A stretch of 64,000 nucleotides of DNA from Mesorhizobium muleiense. Lineage in GTDB: Bacteria > Pseudomonadota > Alphaproteobacteria > Rhizobiales > Rhizobiaceae. The DNA is taken from positions 130,551 to 194,550 of the forward strand of contig NZ_FNEE01000011.1 in NCBI RefSeq assembly GCF_900099905.1, written 5' to 3'. Positions 27,169 to 37,006 of this stretch are shown here, one piece after another. The position numbers and the translations under genes were made by a program. Under the pieces are notes generated by a model. The model saw nothing but the letters and a program-made list of their open reading frames with translations. It made no database searches and was not told the DNA's origin. How positions within the stretch are numbered: position 1 is the stretch's first letter; every line of letters starts with the position of its first letter.

Positions 27169-27970
27169 TCAAACTAGGAAATCTCTGTAGCCACCATTCA
27201 TGAGCGCGCGGCCACGCGAGACGGCCCGACGGATGCGGTCGCGCAGATGATCGCGAGGATCCGCCCAGTCGGCATGGACGCGCCGTTGACCGATGAGAAC
27301 TTCGGCGAGCTCGCGATGTGGTGCTCCGGCGAGCGAACCGTCGAGCGCACGAAGAACGAAGGACAAACGGACGCCGCGCTTTTCCGGCGCAAACAAGCGG
27401 GGGGGCAAATGTTGCCCTAGACTGAGAGCATTGAGGCACTCCAGTCCCCTCAGTCGATGCTTTAAAAGCACCGCGGGCCAGATGGCTTGCGTATGCAGGC
27501 AAACAGGGTGGAGGATATTCGCGCCCGAGACGGCGAGCTGCAGCGCGTGGTCCGCATTGCGAAGAAGAACATGCTGGCTCTTGTCGGGCGCCTGCAGGAC
27601 GGTTGCACGACAGGGCAATGCCGAGAGTTCGAACGGCGGTGTCGGCGACGAGGCAGGCAACCGTTCCGCAATGAGCGGCAGCACATGGACGCACCAGAGC
27701 GGACACCAGAATACGACCGAAGCGCGGCCACAAGACTCCGCGAAACAGAACACCCCAGCGTGACAGGTCGCCGGCCGACGCGACCATATCGAGAAAGGGT
27801 CGGAGAGACCAAGTCTTGCAATGCTGGCGCGCAGCGGTCAGATCGCGCTGGAACGCCGGGTTGCGGCGTAAGAACTCCCAAGCCCACTCCCGCAGCGTCA
27901 GGCCAGCGGTGTAGTCGTATGATCTTTCATCCCGCCAATCGGCCTGATCCGCGCCAGTCAGGAGATTCAT
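27169..27970 (-). CDS. DUF6499/DUF2285 protein split by an apparent +1 frameshift (FseA-like)
   Basis: Frame 1 starts at ATG 27970 (GGGGGTG upstream) and gives the DUF6499-type start GADQADWRDERSYDYT, then LREWAWEFLRRNPAFQRDL up to LSRWGVLF near 27743. The continuing family sequence is in the +1 frame: CFAESCGRASVVFWCPLW, then a complete DUF2285 domain (RLRGLECLNALSLGQHLP, LDGSLAGAPHRELAEVLIG, RALMNGGYRDFLV). In Mesorhizobium ICEs, FseA, the activator of element excision, is made from two such ORFs by programmed +1 frameshifting. The split here falls at what I recall as the equivalent place. A plain pseudogene is the alternative. Confidence 0.7.
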
Positions 27971-28398
27971 GACTGACACCCCCTGCCCGCGCCTGCGTGC
28001 GTAGAAACATTATGCCACTTCGCAAAGCACCGGCGAAGGCAGCAGACGTCGAAGGCACCTTTTTGTTGAAGCGTCAGCCATCGCCACTGTCGGCGACAGA
28101 AGATGTGCGCAAATTGCCACCAGACCGTTGAACCCGCACAGTGACGGCCAGCGCGACCTGAGCACGCCGAGGGAATTGATTCCGTCACCGTCATCGGCTC
28201 CTGCGTCCCATCCAGACGTCCCTTGAAGGCGCAGAAGCGCGGCAGTGGATGGAGCTGCCTGTCGGCAAGTTTTCGTAGCGGCGGCGCCATAGGCACGGTC
28301 ATCGGAGGGTCTCCTGCGGCAAGTTTTCGCCATTGGAGGCCAATCTCCCCGCTATGGCAGCCTGTGCAGTTGCACAGGTGAAGCGGACCAATCAGGGG
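27971..28398. other. Upstream region of the FseA-like gene
   Basis: Two overlapping minus-strand open frames (28010-28482) have unremarkable, Arg/Ala-rich products; no family is recognised and no gene is called. Confidence 0.35.
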
Positions 28399-28976
28399 GG
28401 AGCTATGGCGGAAACTGGGTGATGACGGTTTGAGGAGAGCGGCGTATCGAGGCGGGTGATGAAGCCTGCCAGTACCTCTCAAGGAGAGCGATACGCCATG
28501 AACGAGACTATCAACATTGTTCGCCTTCGTCAGCCCGACGAAATCGGTGATACCTGACGGATGTACTTCGCAGCGGCGCGCGCAAATTGCTTGCGCAGGC
28601 GATCGAGATGGAAGCCGAGGCGTATGCTAAGGCGGTCGACTGCCTGACGAAGGATCAGAATGCGTTCCTGGCGTTTTACGATTTCCCCGCCGAACACTGG
28701 GATCATCTGCGAAGGTCCAATCCCATCGAAAGCGTCTTTGCGACCGTTCGCCACCGCACGGTGCGTACCAAGGGCTCGCTATCCTCGAAAACCGCCCAGC
28801 TGATGGTCTTCAAGCTGGTCATGGCCGCGGCCAGGACGTGGCGACGATTGAAAGGACAAAATCAGTTGCCGAAACTCATCGCAGGTGCCAGGTTCCTGGA
28901 CGGAATCGAGGTCATCGAAACGAAGCCGCAGAGCGCCGCTTGATCAGCCTCGTCACCCAAATTCCAGCATAGCTCC
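28399..28976 (+). mobile_element. Internally deleted IS256-family element (578 bp)
   Basis: The element is bounded by imperfect ~24-base inverted repeats: GGAGCTATGGCGGAAACTGG at 28399 and, on the other strand from 28976, GGAGCTATGCTGGAATTTGG. It keeps the transposase start (ATG 28498, MNETINIVRLRQPDEIGD), a stop, and then the fused N- and C-terminal pieces ARKLLAQAIEMEAEAYAK and YDFPAEHWDHLRRSNPIES through the end near 28942. The central catalytic domain is missing. It could be moved only by a full-length relative. Confidence 0.8.
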
Positions 28977-29238
28977 ATCGGAACTGCCAGCCTTCCTTGC
29001 CAATCAGGCGCAGATCAGCGCTGACGATACCGAGGACGGCGACGGCGATCACCTCCAGGCCGCCGAGTAACGACCCTCAAAACACCGCCCTGGGCCCGGC
29101 CGTCCCATCGGGCCTTTTCTGTTTCTGGACAAAGAGCAAACATACGTCCGCAAGCGACATTTACGAGAATGCCCCACTCGGGAGCCTGATCAACTATGGT
29201 GATCGTGCCCCCAAACAGCTTGCCCGACAGGACCTTCT

Positions 29239-29388
29239 CATGAACGCCCTTCCCGCACGAGCCGCCGGCATTCCGGCTGGCTTCCTCGATCAGACCGCGT
29301 CCGACCGGACCAGCCGCGCCACCCGGATTCTGCATGCCGCCGACCAGATCACGCCCTTCCTCGAACGGGGTCGGCCGATCGGCGCGAA
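29239..29388 (+). pseudogene. Truncated N-terminal gene fragment joined to an integrase remnant
   Basis: From ATG 29239 a short frame reads MNALPARAAGIPAGFLDQ, then RATRILHAADQITPFLERGR, and runs into the integrase sequence. The first part weakly resembles the start of plasmid or ICE helicase-methylase (strawberry-notch type) proteins, but there is too little to name it. It appears to be cut off by recombination at about 29389. Confidence 0.35.
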
Positions 29389-30349
29389 TGCAAGGGAGCG
29401 GGCTTTGCAAAGACCGGCAAGGCAGAATGGGATTTCTGGGAACTGGTCGAGGCCAGCCTGAACCGGTATCTTGTGCCTGCCCTCGGGAGTCGCTCTATCC
29501 CCCATGTGACCGACACCGACATTGCTAACATCACCAAGAAGATCGTCGCCGGGGGTCACCCGCAAGCGGCTAACACGGCCTTCTGGTATATGCGGGCATT
29601 TTCAACTGGTGTCGCAAACCGCCGCAACGGCTCATCGCGGTTTCCCCGCGAGGAATTGGAAAATCCGGCCCCGATCGTCAAGCGCAAGCGAGTGATGAAC
29701 GATGCCGAACTGGCGGCTATCCGGTGTCGCAAACCGCCGCAACGGCTCGTCGCGGTTTCCCCGCGAGGGATTGGAAAATCCGGCCCTGATCGTCAAGCGC
29801 AAGCGAGTGGTGAACGATGCCGAACTGGCGGCTATATGGACGGGCTGTGAGCCCGAACCGGGCGATATCGGCTATTCGTTCGGCTCCATCGTCAAGCTGC
29901 TCATGCTGACCGGACAGAGGCGTACGGAAGTTGCCGCGATGCGTTGGTCTGAACTCAACCTTGAAGCCGGAACATGGGACCTATCGGCGGACCGCACGAA
30001 GAACGAAGAGCCTACGCTTATTCCGCTGTCCACACTGGCGGTGTCGGTCCCCCAGTCGGTACCGAAGACCAATGACACGTTTCTTTTCCCTGCGAGGGGC
30101 AACGGCTTTGGAGAACTGGACCCTTCACGATCTGCGCAGGACGCTCGCGACAAATCTCGGCAGGCGGCAGGTATTGCCACACGTCATCGAGCACATACTG
30201 AATCACAAGGCAGCGTCCCTGACAGACATAAGCGAAATCTACAATCTCTATACCTACGTCAAGCAAAAGCGCGAGGCGTTGCAGATGTGGTCAAATCACA
30301 TCGAATGGCTGATCAAGCAGGCTGCGGAAATGGACGCTCTGGCGGCGTA
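29389..30349 (+). pseudogene. Tyrosine recombinase (phage-type integrase) with broken frame
   Basis: Across three frames one integrase can be read: AGFAKTGKAEWDFWELVEAS, the SAM-like core-binding domain (ITKKIVAGGHPQAANTAFWY), then LLMLTGQRRTEVAAMRWSEL with the first catalytic Arg, LHDLRRTLATNLGRRQ (His-x-x-Arg), HVIEHILNHKA and a C-terminal Tyr region (SEIYNLYTYVKQKREAL). All R-H-R-H-Y parts are present. The frame is broken by a 115-bp tandem duplication at 29608-29837 and by another indel near 30108. It is missing its N-terminal arm-binding domain. Confidence 0.85.
29608..29837 (+). repeat. 115-bp direct tandem duplication inside the integrase remnant
   Basis: The segment beginning GGTGTCGCAAACCGCCGCAA at 29608 recurs at 29723 and continues for 115 bases with only a few differences. 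Because 115 is not a multiple of three, the duplication itself destroys the reading frame. Confidence 0.92.
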
Positions 30350-30945
30350 GCTGCTGGCATGGGCGGAAGATGCGGCGCAACAATCGTCAGCGCCTCATCG
30401 AATTGGAGATCATGCTTGACCAGCAAATGTGCGGCCAATGCTTCGATGGCCGACCAGTGATCGAGTACTAGCCGGGCCGTGCGATCTTCGATCCGCCCCC
30501 AATCGGGGCGGCGCGGCATCAGGAACCGCAACTCACGATAGATTCGCTCGGCATTCGCGTAGTCGCCGCTCCCCTCATTCTCGTCGGACGCATTCATCGC
30601 CATATCGAACGGGTCCAGATAGCCTTTGAATGCGGATTCTGCAAAAGGACCTGCCAGATACGCAACTATCTGCCGGATCGCACCATCGCGTTCGAAATAT
30701 CGATCAAAATCGTCCTGGAAAATCGGCTTTCGCTTCGAGGTGAATCCTTGCGCTGAATAAAAACACTTGCTCATGACAACACCAAGGTAATCTCCGTCAC
30801 CGGGGTCGGGGTAAATACTAACACTTGAGAAAGCAGGGAATTCACGGTCGTCGTCGAACACCTGACGCATCAAAACGATGGCGGCCACCGCGTGCCCGGC
30901 TTCGTGGTGCGCCACAGGCGCGAGAGGTTGGGAGGCTACATTCAT
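30313..30945 (-). CDS. M41-like zinc metalloprotease-domain protein
   Basis: This 210-residue protein has the metal-binding motif HHEAGHAVAA near residues 13-22, in the style of the FtsH (M41) protease domain but without an AAA ATPase part or membrane segment. The middle contains AIRQIVAYLAGPFAESAFKG, which matches the helix carrying the third metal ligand region in M41 proteins. The end is Pro-rich. ATG 30945 is supported by the position of the motif. It is a lone accessory gene between the integrase remnant and an IS21 remnant; the substrate is unknown. The frame is intact. Confidence 0.65.
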   Translation of the reverse strand: MNVASQPLAPVAHHEAGHAVAAIVLMRQVFDDDREFPAFSSVSIYPDPGDGDYLGVVMSKCFYSAQGFTSKRKPIFQDDFDRYFERDGAIRQIVAYLAGPFAESAFKGYLDPFDMAMNASDENEGSGDYANAERIYRELRFLMPRRPDWGRIEDRTARLVLDHWSAIEALAAHLLVKHDLQFDEALTIVAPHLPPMPAATPPERPFPQPA

Positions 30946-31114
30946 GCGGTGCGGCTCTCAGGTCTAGTTTGCATAGGACCGCAACCGTCGTGCCAACTGG
31001 GAAAATCGTTTCGGACAATGCGATCGCTCCGATAGCGTTGTGTCTCCTGTCTGACATGGTTGGGAAGTCGACACGCGCCCGTCGCAATGCGGTCGACCTT
31101 CCGCGCGAGTTGGG

Positions 31115-31445
31115 TGACCCGTGAAGGCGGCCGACCAGGACGATGTTGCGCTGATCGGCGACGAAGGCGCCGCCGGGGCGAGATCGCGCATCAGGGGTTC
31201 GGTGACCGGCGTGTCGGCGAAGTCGAAGTCGTCGATGTCCTTGGCCAGCGGCAACTTGCGACGGCGAACTGGTATTTGATGGAGCGGGCCTGCTTCTCCG
31301 ATATCTCGGCCTGCAAGAGATCACCGACAATCCTGGGCGGCTCGTGCTGTCGCTTGATGGCGACGCCCATGATCTCGTCATAGGCGCTGCGCATTCCGTA
31401 GAGCTTCAGCGCTCCCATCAGTTCCAGTACCTCGGTGCGTTCCAT
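31115..31445 (-). pseudogene. istB: IstB of an IS21-family element, truncated
   Basis: From ATG 31445 the product reads MERTEVLELMGALKLYGM, then GDLLQAEISEKQARSIKYQF, the N-terminus of the IstB helper ATPase. After a frameshift it continues as LPLAKDIDDFDFADTPV and GGAFVADQRNIVLVG, stopping at the Walker A region near 31130. The ATPase domain proper is missing, so the IS21 copy cannot transpose by itself. Confidence 0.85.
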
Positions 31446-32957
31446 GGCTGTTTGTCCTCCTGAGACTGTCATAGCGGGCGCAGTCGGCGACCGGCTCGTG
31501 AGCCAGCGTCAGGGCCTGGGGAATGGAAAGGATCGTGCCCGCCGCCGGATCGCGGCTGCGGGCCAGGATGTTGAGGATCACCGCCGCCGAACAGACGCCA
31601 TGCTCGAGCGCTTCCTGGCAGGCGCTCTCGACCGCGCTCAATCCGTCGGTCAGAACGCAGGTGAGGATCGACACCATCTGCCGGTCGCCGTCATCGGCCG
31701 CCCCTAGCTTGCGGCGCACCTTCTCCATGGCTGATGGCAGAACCCATTCCCGGAAAGGCGCGCCGTTGCGCAGGCCGTTCGGTTTGCGGGCCAGCACCGG
31801 CACGTAGTGCCAGGGATCGTAGACGACCTCGTTGCGGCCGAAAGAGCGTGCGTGCTCGCCGACGACCGCGCCATCCTGGCGGATGACGATGCGGTCGGCA
31901 TAAGCATGGATCTCGACCGGCCGACCGACGGCGCTCGACAGCACCGAGTATTTGTTGTTGTCGAAGCGCAGCGTGCAGGTCTTCGACACCGACGCGGGAA
32001 TGCAATGGTAGCCGTCGAAGCGACCGGCATAGGGAATGAAGCTGGCGCGTTCTTCTTCGAATACGTCCCAGATCGTGCGCTCACCCTGTTCGGGATGCCG
32101 ACGCGCCTTGGCATTGGGCAACGCATTTGTCGGCCAGCCAGCCGTTGAGATCCTCCAACGTCTTGAAGCGCAGCCTCGGTGTGAAGAAGCGCTCGCGCAC
32201 CAGCCCGACCTGGTTCTCGACTTGCCCCTTCTCCCAGCCCGCCGCCGGTGTGCAGGCCTCCGGCTCGACAAGGTAATGCCCCGCACATCTGCGCAAAGCG
32301 GCGGTTGTAGCGGCGATCCCTGCCGATGAAGATCGCGTCCACCGCCGTCTTCATGTTGTCGTAGATGCCGCGCGTGCAGGCGCCACGGAAGAAGGCGAAC
32401 GCCCGGTCATGCGCGTCGAACACCATCTCCTGCGTCTCGCGCGGATAGGCCCTCACGAAGAACATGCGGCTGTGGCAGAGCCGCATGTGCGCGACCTTCA
32501 CTGTCACCGTCATGCCGTCGAGCAGGACGATCTCGTGACTCCAGTCGAACTGGTAGGCCTCGCCAGGTGCAAAACTCAGCGGAATGTAGGCCTCGGCCAC
32601 GGCGCTGCCGCGTTCCGCCGCCCAGCTCTGAGCATGCCGCCACCCCGAACTGTAGCTGCCGTCATAGCCGAGGCCGCGAAGCTCCTCGAAAATACGGATC
32701 AGCGTCAGCCGCTCCCGCTGCGGCTTGGCCGCATTCGCCGACAGCAGCCGGTCCAGCGTCTCACGCCAAGCTCCCATGCGGGGATAGGGCTGGTGCTTGC
32801 GCTCGTAGCGGAACTCCGTCTCCTCAGAACGCAGGACCTTGCGCACCACCTTGCGCGAGATCTTCAGCTCACGGCAGATCGCTTTGATCGACTTCCCCTG
32901 GACCAGCGACAGCCGACGTATCTTTGCAATCGTCTCCAAAACCAACATCCAAAACAC
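31378..32957 (-). pseudogene. istA: IstA transposase of an IS21-family element, frameshifted
   Basis: Three frames together give one IstA: the N-terminal HTH (KSIKAICRELKISRKVVRKV), the DDE part (FDWSHEIVLLDGMTVTVKVA, CTRGIYDNMKTAVDAIF, GWEKGQVENQVGLVRERFF) and the C-terminal half (ERTIWDVFEEERASFIPYAG onward). Frame changes occur near 32280 and 32100. The start near 32957 is intact and istB overlaps the 3' end, as is normal. A small stem (GCCTCC at 32962 with GGAGGC at 32977) lies just before the gene. Confidence 0.9.
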
Positions 32958-33189
32958 AAACGCCTCCGATCAAACCGGAGGCATCTTGATGACCCCATCG
33001 TTAAGGGGTCCCGTTTGGACGAAAATCACCCCTTAAACAGGGTCCTCATCCACGAAAAATCAATGCACTACCTTCCAAAGCTGAGAGAGATCGCCACCGA
33101 CCGCTTTGAAGGGGCTTTCGGCGGTCTCGTCAGCGAGGTTGTGGCATGAAGAAACATCAATCCACCGCATTGGGCCGAAGCATGCCACG

Positions 33190-33905
33190 GGCTCATGCCG
33201 CGGAGAGCGGGAAGATATTCTTGAAAGAAGCGGTCTCCGACATCAATACCGACAGGATCGGCAGTTTTCTCACGTCACTTGAGGTCGAGCGTGGCAGTTG
33301 CGACCCGCAATGCAAGGCTGGCGGCGATGCATACCTTTGCGCGGTCCCTGATCTCGGAGGACCCCGAATATATGGATACGCTGCAACTGGTGGTGACACT
33401 TCCCTTCAAGAGGGCGCGCGGGTGGCACCTGTCGAATATCTCGAAGGGCCCGGAAAATCAAGAGCGTCCTGGCGCGTATTGACCGCCGCACGCCTCTGGA
33501 CAGCGGGATTACGCGCTGTTCTCGCTGATGTTCAATACGGATGCACGAGTTCAGGAAATCCTGAAACTTCGAATTTTGACCTTCGTCTGGTATCGCCCTG
33601 TCCCGCCGAGCAAAGGGGCTTTCTCAACGACCGCGGCACACCGCTGACCCGGTTCGGTGTTCGATACTTGCTGCGCAAACATTTTGATATGGCTGCGGGG
33701 GAAGGAACCACCCTGGCGGAAAAAGCATCCATCACCGCTCTTTGCGGCACACGACGGCCATCCACCTTGTCAAGGCGGGTGTTGACATCGCCACCATCAG
33801 TCAATGGCTAGCCACTCGGGGCTGAACGTAACGTGCGCTACGCCCGGGCCGGTATCGATATGAAGCGGCAAGCGCTCGAACAAGTCTTTCCCGACGTGAT
33901 GTCAT
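33190..33905 (+). pseudogene. XerC-type tyrosine recombinase remnant
   Basis: Pieces in different frames read as one recombinase: NTDRIGSFLTSLEVERG, ATRNARLAAMHTFARSLISE, EYMDTLQLVVTLPFKRARGW, DYALFSLMFNTDARVQEILK, GFLNDRGTPLTRFGVRYLLR and TTAIHLVKAGVDIATISQWL with YARAGIDMKRQALEQVFPDV. Several indels, and a deletion between the catalytic Arg segment and FLNDRG, make it non-functional. Such recombinases often occur in sets of three in rhizobial mobile elements; only one remnant is seen here. Confidence 0.8.
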
Positions 33906-34166
33906 CGGCAAAAGATCAGACAATCATCGCTATGATGGCGGGATGTTACGCTGGCTGCAGCGCTTGTAGACGCTCAGTTATGTGGAGTTGTATCGTGGGA
34001 AGTCGCGCGTCTGTGGGCTCTTGCGTTGTCAGCTCCACATCTCTCCGCAGTGCACGTTGTCGCTGTCGAAGAGCCGTCTGTTCATGACTTCGTGCTGGCA
34101 CGGCAAGGATTGTCCATATTGTGGGCGTCTTGCGCTTGCCGAGCTTGTCCGAAATCCAGCGCCGGA

Positions 34167-35483
34167 TCAGGCGTGAACACTGTTGCGTAGTTCGTCAGCC
34201 AGAGCGCGGAGAACGTCGGCGCTCCCTTCCAGCGCCGTAAAAGCGTAGGGATTGAGGAACTGTCGGCCCCAGAACAGATTGCGATCTGTGCCGGATAGCG
34301 CAGCTTCCTCGCTGACACGCGGCCAATTCTCCGCAATGCATCGGAGCTGGCCTTCAACAATCGCAAGAGCTTCCGGCGCGCTGAGCAGGAAGTGATGCGC
34401 GGCTTCAAGGCACGACGCGATCCGGCTCATGCGGTTATTGCCGCTGATGAGCATGGCCTGGCTGGCCTCCTGGCCACTGCGGGCCTGCGGACAAATATCG
34501 TAAGCAGGCGTGAGGGTGAGCTTAGCCCCGTCCCAGAATGCCGCATGGTTGCGGGCATGATCGTCGGTGTTGCCGCAAAGTATGTTGAAGACAATGCGGC
34601 CGAACAACTCGCGCAGAGTTTCCGACGGCGCGGTGAATCGGTGGCGAATGATCTCCGCCAAATCCTGGTAGCTGGCGTAACGCGCCATCATCTCATCGAG
34701 CGCGAGCATCGTCAGCGCTGAGACCATGGATTTGCGTTGCCAGCCGCCCGTGACCTTGATCCGGTCGAATCGCTCGACGAGCAACACGTCCTTGCCTGCG
34801 GCGCGAACGAGCGAGACGGATGCCGCTCTGATGCCGCACAAGGCGGCAAGCCGCATGGCTATGAATTCTCCTTTGACGACGCTGTAAAGGTCGGCAGACG
34901 AGGAAAATTTCGCGACATGCTTGATGGCGTCGTCCTCGATCAGCGCCTTTGGCCTTGCGCCGCCGATCGAGCTGCCGTGATGCAGCGCCTGATCTAATTC
35001 GGAGGTGAGCGGAATACCTTTCTCTACCCGCTCCGCCGATTGGACAAGCTCTTCGAGAGTGGCATTGGCCAGTGCGCGCGGCTCGTAATTCGTGGGCGAA
35101 AACTGAAAATCGAGCGCGCCGATGCGGTCCGAGCCTGATTCCAGCAGGAACGTCAGTTCTGAAATATCGAGCCGCGCGATTTCATCGCCCTTCACACCGA
35201 ATTTGCGGTTTAGGATAACCCGTCGTCCCCAGGCATCGGGGGCAGCATCGCGGATGCATCCCGGCATGGTTAGGCCAGGAAGCAAAGGCAATTCGCCTGC
35301 CTTCAGGGGCAGTTCCGGGAGATAAAGCGGGATCGCGCTGCCCAGTTCACGAAAGCTCCTGCCATAGTTGAAGCTGACGAGTCCGTCATGGGCATATAGC
35401 CGCCCGGCGACAACCGGCGCGGTCTCGCCCGGCAGCCAGACCCAGACATAGGCTTCGTCGTACTTGGGGACCTTAGAACTCAT
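34167..35483 (-). CDS. hipA: HipA-family toxin kinase
   Basis: The product has 438 residues from ATG 35483. Features in order are an N-subdomain 1-like region (YVWVWLPGETAPVVAGRLYA), the Gly/Ser loop SSIGGARPKA (about 171-180, where the regulatory serine sits in HipA), VLLVERFDRI, the catalytic loop CGNTDDHARN (Asp308, Asn312) and LTPAYDI (metal-binding Asp329). HipA kinases phosphorylate glutamyl-tRNA synthetase or other targets and cause growth arrest. The start overlaps the end of hipB by 11 bases, so the pair is coupled. All key residues are present. Confidence 0.93.
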   Translation of the reverse strand: MSSKVPKYDEAYVWVWLPGETAPVVAGRLYAHDGLVSFNYGRSFRELGSAIPLYLPELPLKAGELPLLPGLTMPGCIRDAAPDAWGRRVILNRKFGVKGDEIARLDISELTFLLESGSDRIGALDFQFSPTNYEPRALANATLEELVQSAERVEKGIPLTSELDQALHHGSSIGGARPKALIEDDAIKHVAKFSSSADLYSVVKGEFIAMRLAALCGIRAASVSLVRAAGKDVLLVERFDRIKVTGGWQRKSMVSALTMLALDEMMARYASYQDLAEIIRHRFTAPSETLRELFGRIVFNILCGNTDDHARNHAAFWDGAKLTLTPAYDICPQARSGQEASQAMLISGNNRMSRIASCLEAAHHFLLSAPEALAIVEGQLRCIAENWPRVSEEAALSGTDRNLFWGRQFLNPYAFTALEGSADVLRALADELRNSVHA

Positions 35484-35811
35484 CGACGATCTGCTTGCCG
35501 GCCTTGTAGACGTGCTTCGGCAGCAGCGCGATGCGATCGTCCATGCGGCCTGTGAGGGCTGTGATGCCCTTGCCGTCCGCATCGAACAGCTTCACACCGA
35601 CAATGGCAGCAGCTTCGAACATCAGTCCGATTTCAACTTTGGGATCGCCCTTCTCGATGCGCTGCAGGGTGCTGCGTGAAACACCGATTCTCTCGGCTAA
35701 CTCCTGTGCGGTTAACCGGTGCTGCATCCGGCCCAGCCGGATGGTCTTACCGAAAAGGCCAAGCGCTTCCATTGCGTAGCGCGAATAGGTGCGTTTATGC
35801 GTTGCCGTCAT
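35473..35811 (-). CDS. hipB: HipB-family antitoxin (Xre-type HTH)
   Basis: This 112-residue protein has a helix-turn-helix at about residues 28-58 (MQHRLTAQELAERIGVSRST, LQRIEKGDPKVEIGLMFEAA). It binds HipA and represses the operon. It lies directly upstream of hipA with an 11-base overlap. A perfect 12-bp palindrome, ACCTATATAGGT, 45 bases before the start is a good operator candidate. The N-terminal 20 residues (MTATHKRTYSRYAMEALGL) are slightly longer than in minimal HipB proteins. Confidence 0.92.
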   Translation of the reverse strand: MTATHKRTYSRYAMEALGLFGKTIRLGRMQHRLTAQELAERIGVSRSTLQRIEKGDPKVEIGLMFEAAAIVGVKLFDADGKGITALTGRMDDRIALLPKHVYKAGKQIVDEF

Positions 35812-35855
35812 TCGGGTCTCCGTGACCTATCCATGAGCCATATCACCTCATTTCG

Positions 35856-35867
35856 ACCTATATAGGT
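35856..35867. promoter_or_regulatory. Candidate HipB operator palindrome
   Basis: ACCTATATAGGT is a perfect 12-bp palindrome upstream of hipB, and a further half site, ACCTAT, occurs at 35825-35830 between it and the gene. HipB proteins bind such TATCC/GGATA-like palindromes. Assignment is by position. Confidence 0.6.
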
Positions 35868-36319
35868 AACGTCGCAGAGCGACTGCCAAAGTCAAGCCTC
35901 CGTATCGTATGATCCAAATCCCCCTGATTCGACTTTATATGCAGCAAGAGTTCGCATCACGGCTACGTTCGGAAAGCGAGGTAGAATGCGACGGGAGACG
36001 CAAGCGTTACCCATCCGAACAAGGACGGCGAATATTGCCTACGGCTCCTGCACAACCGGCCAGCTCTGCGCGCCTCGGGCGAGGCGGAGATCTGGCGCTG
36101 GACCGCGGACAGCCTTGAGATGCCTCGCATGAGTCATTCGATGGGCGGTCCCTGGTGCCACTACGCCAAGCGCGATGAAGCGTTGCGGTCTTCGTCGCGC
36201 GCAACGGCGAAAGCGTGCAGGAGGATGGCTCGGGTCAGGGTGGACAAGCATCTGCGTAACAATTTGCTTTTCGAGGACGGGACGAGTCCAGGTTGGCCGC
36301 TGCTCAAGGCGCTGGCTCC
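35868..36319. other. Unassigned stretch between hipB and an IS630 remnant
   Basis: One readable piece on the plus strand (RVRVDKHLRNNLLFEDGTSP, about 36232-36295) is not known to me. No gene is called. Confidence 0.35.
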
Positions 36320-36612
36320 GCAGCAGAGCGGAGTGAACTGGAAAGTCTGGTCCGGCGTCGAGGCACGGCGCAAGGCCTGCCGCGACGGGCGCGGATAGTG
36401 CTGCTGGCCAGCGAGAGGATGTAGAACAAGGAAATTGCCTTACGCCTTGGTGCAACGCCCAACACAGTGGGCACATTGCGTCGGCGCTTTGCCGAACAGC
36501 GGCTCGATAGCCTTTACGATGAACCGCGTCCCGGCGCGCCCGATGAGGAGATTGCCGAGACGATCCGGTTGACGCTGGGAGACGACGCCGCGGGACGCAA
36601 CCCACTAGCCTG
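36320..36612 (+). pseudogene. IS630-family transposase N-terminal remnant
   Basis: The plus strand reads ELESLVRRRGTAQGLPRRAR, IVLLASERM, then after an in-frame TAG NKEIALRLGATPNTVGTLRR and RFAEQRLDSLYDEPRPGAPD, the helix-turn-helix domain of IS630-type transposases. The DDE domain is absent. It is a different fragment from the one at 20743-21420, which keeps only the DDE part. Confidence 0.8.
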
Positions 36613-36642
36613 ACTCTGCAATCTTGAGGAGCGCCAAGTTTA

Positions 36643-36783
36643 TTCTGGCGTGCGGCGAGCTCAACGCCGAGCCGCTTGGCATCGATGCACGACACGACGT
36701 GATGCGGCGGTGTCGCACGGGTTCTCACGGTTTGTGGCTTCGGGATCGCGCGGAAGGCCACGCTTTTCTGGCGGCTCGCGCAC
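36643..36783. repeat. Dispersed repeat X, copy 1
   Basis: About 140 bases (starting TTCTGGCGTGCGGCGAGCTC) resemble 48670-48807. On the minus strand both copies read TRATPPxxVVxCIDAKRLGV then ELAARQN in the same frame, so they are remnants of the same unidentified coding sequence. Confidence 0.75.
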
Positions 36784-37006
36784 CGGTGCCAGACGGCCGT
36801 CGGGACCTTAAAATCGACGGGATGACCGGCGGACAACACCTCCACGCCGGCCATACCAGGCCTGGCGGACCGCCCGGACAATCCTGAGATCCTGGCCAAC
36901 GTCGGCGCCGCTTGGATAGCCGCGATTGAATGGATTGCGCGCAGAGGCATTGTGCGTCCTTAATGCACGCATGGTCTTACGTGCTCAGCGTCAGAAACGA
37001 CTGCGC

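Noticed and set aside
26915..27740. Continuation of the DUF6499 frame to 354 residues
   Set aside because: Beyond WGVLF the residues are Arg/Cys-rich and unlike the family, while the +1 frame carries the DUF2285 domain.
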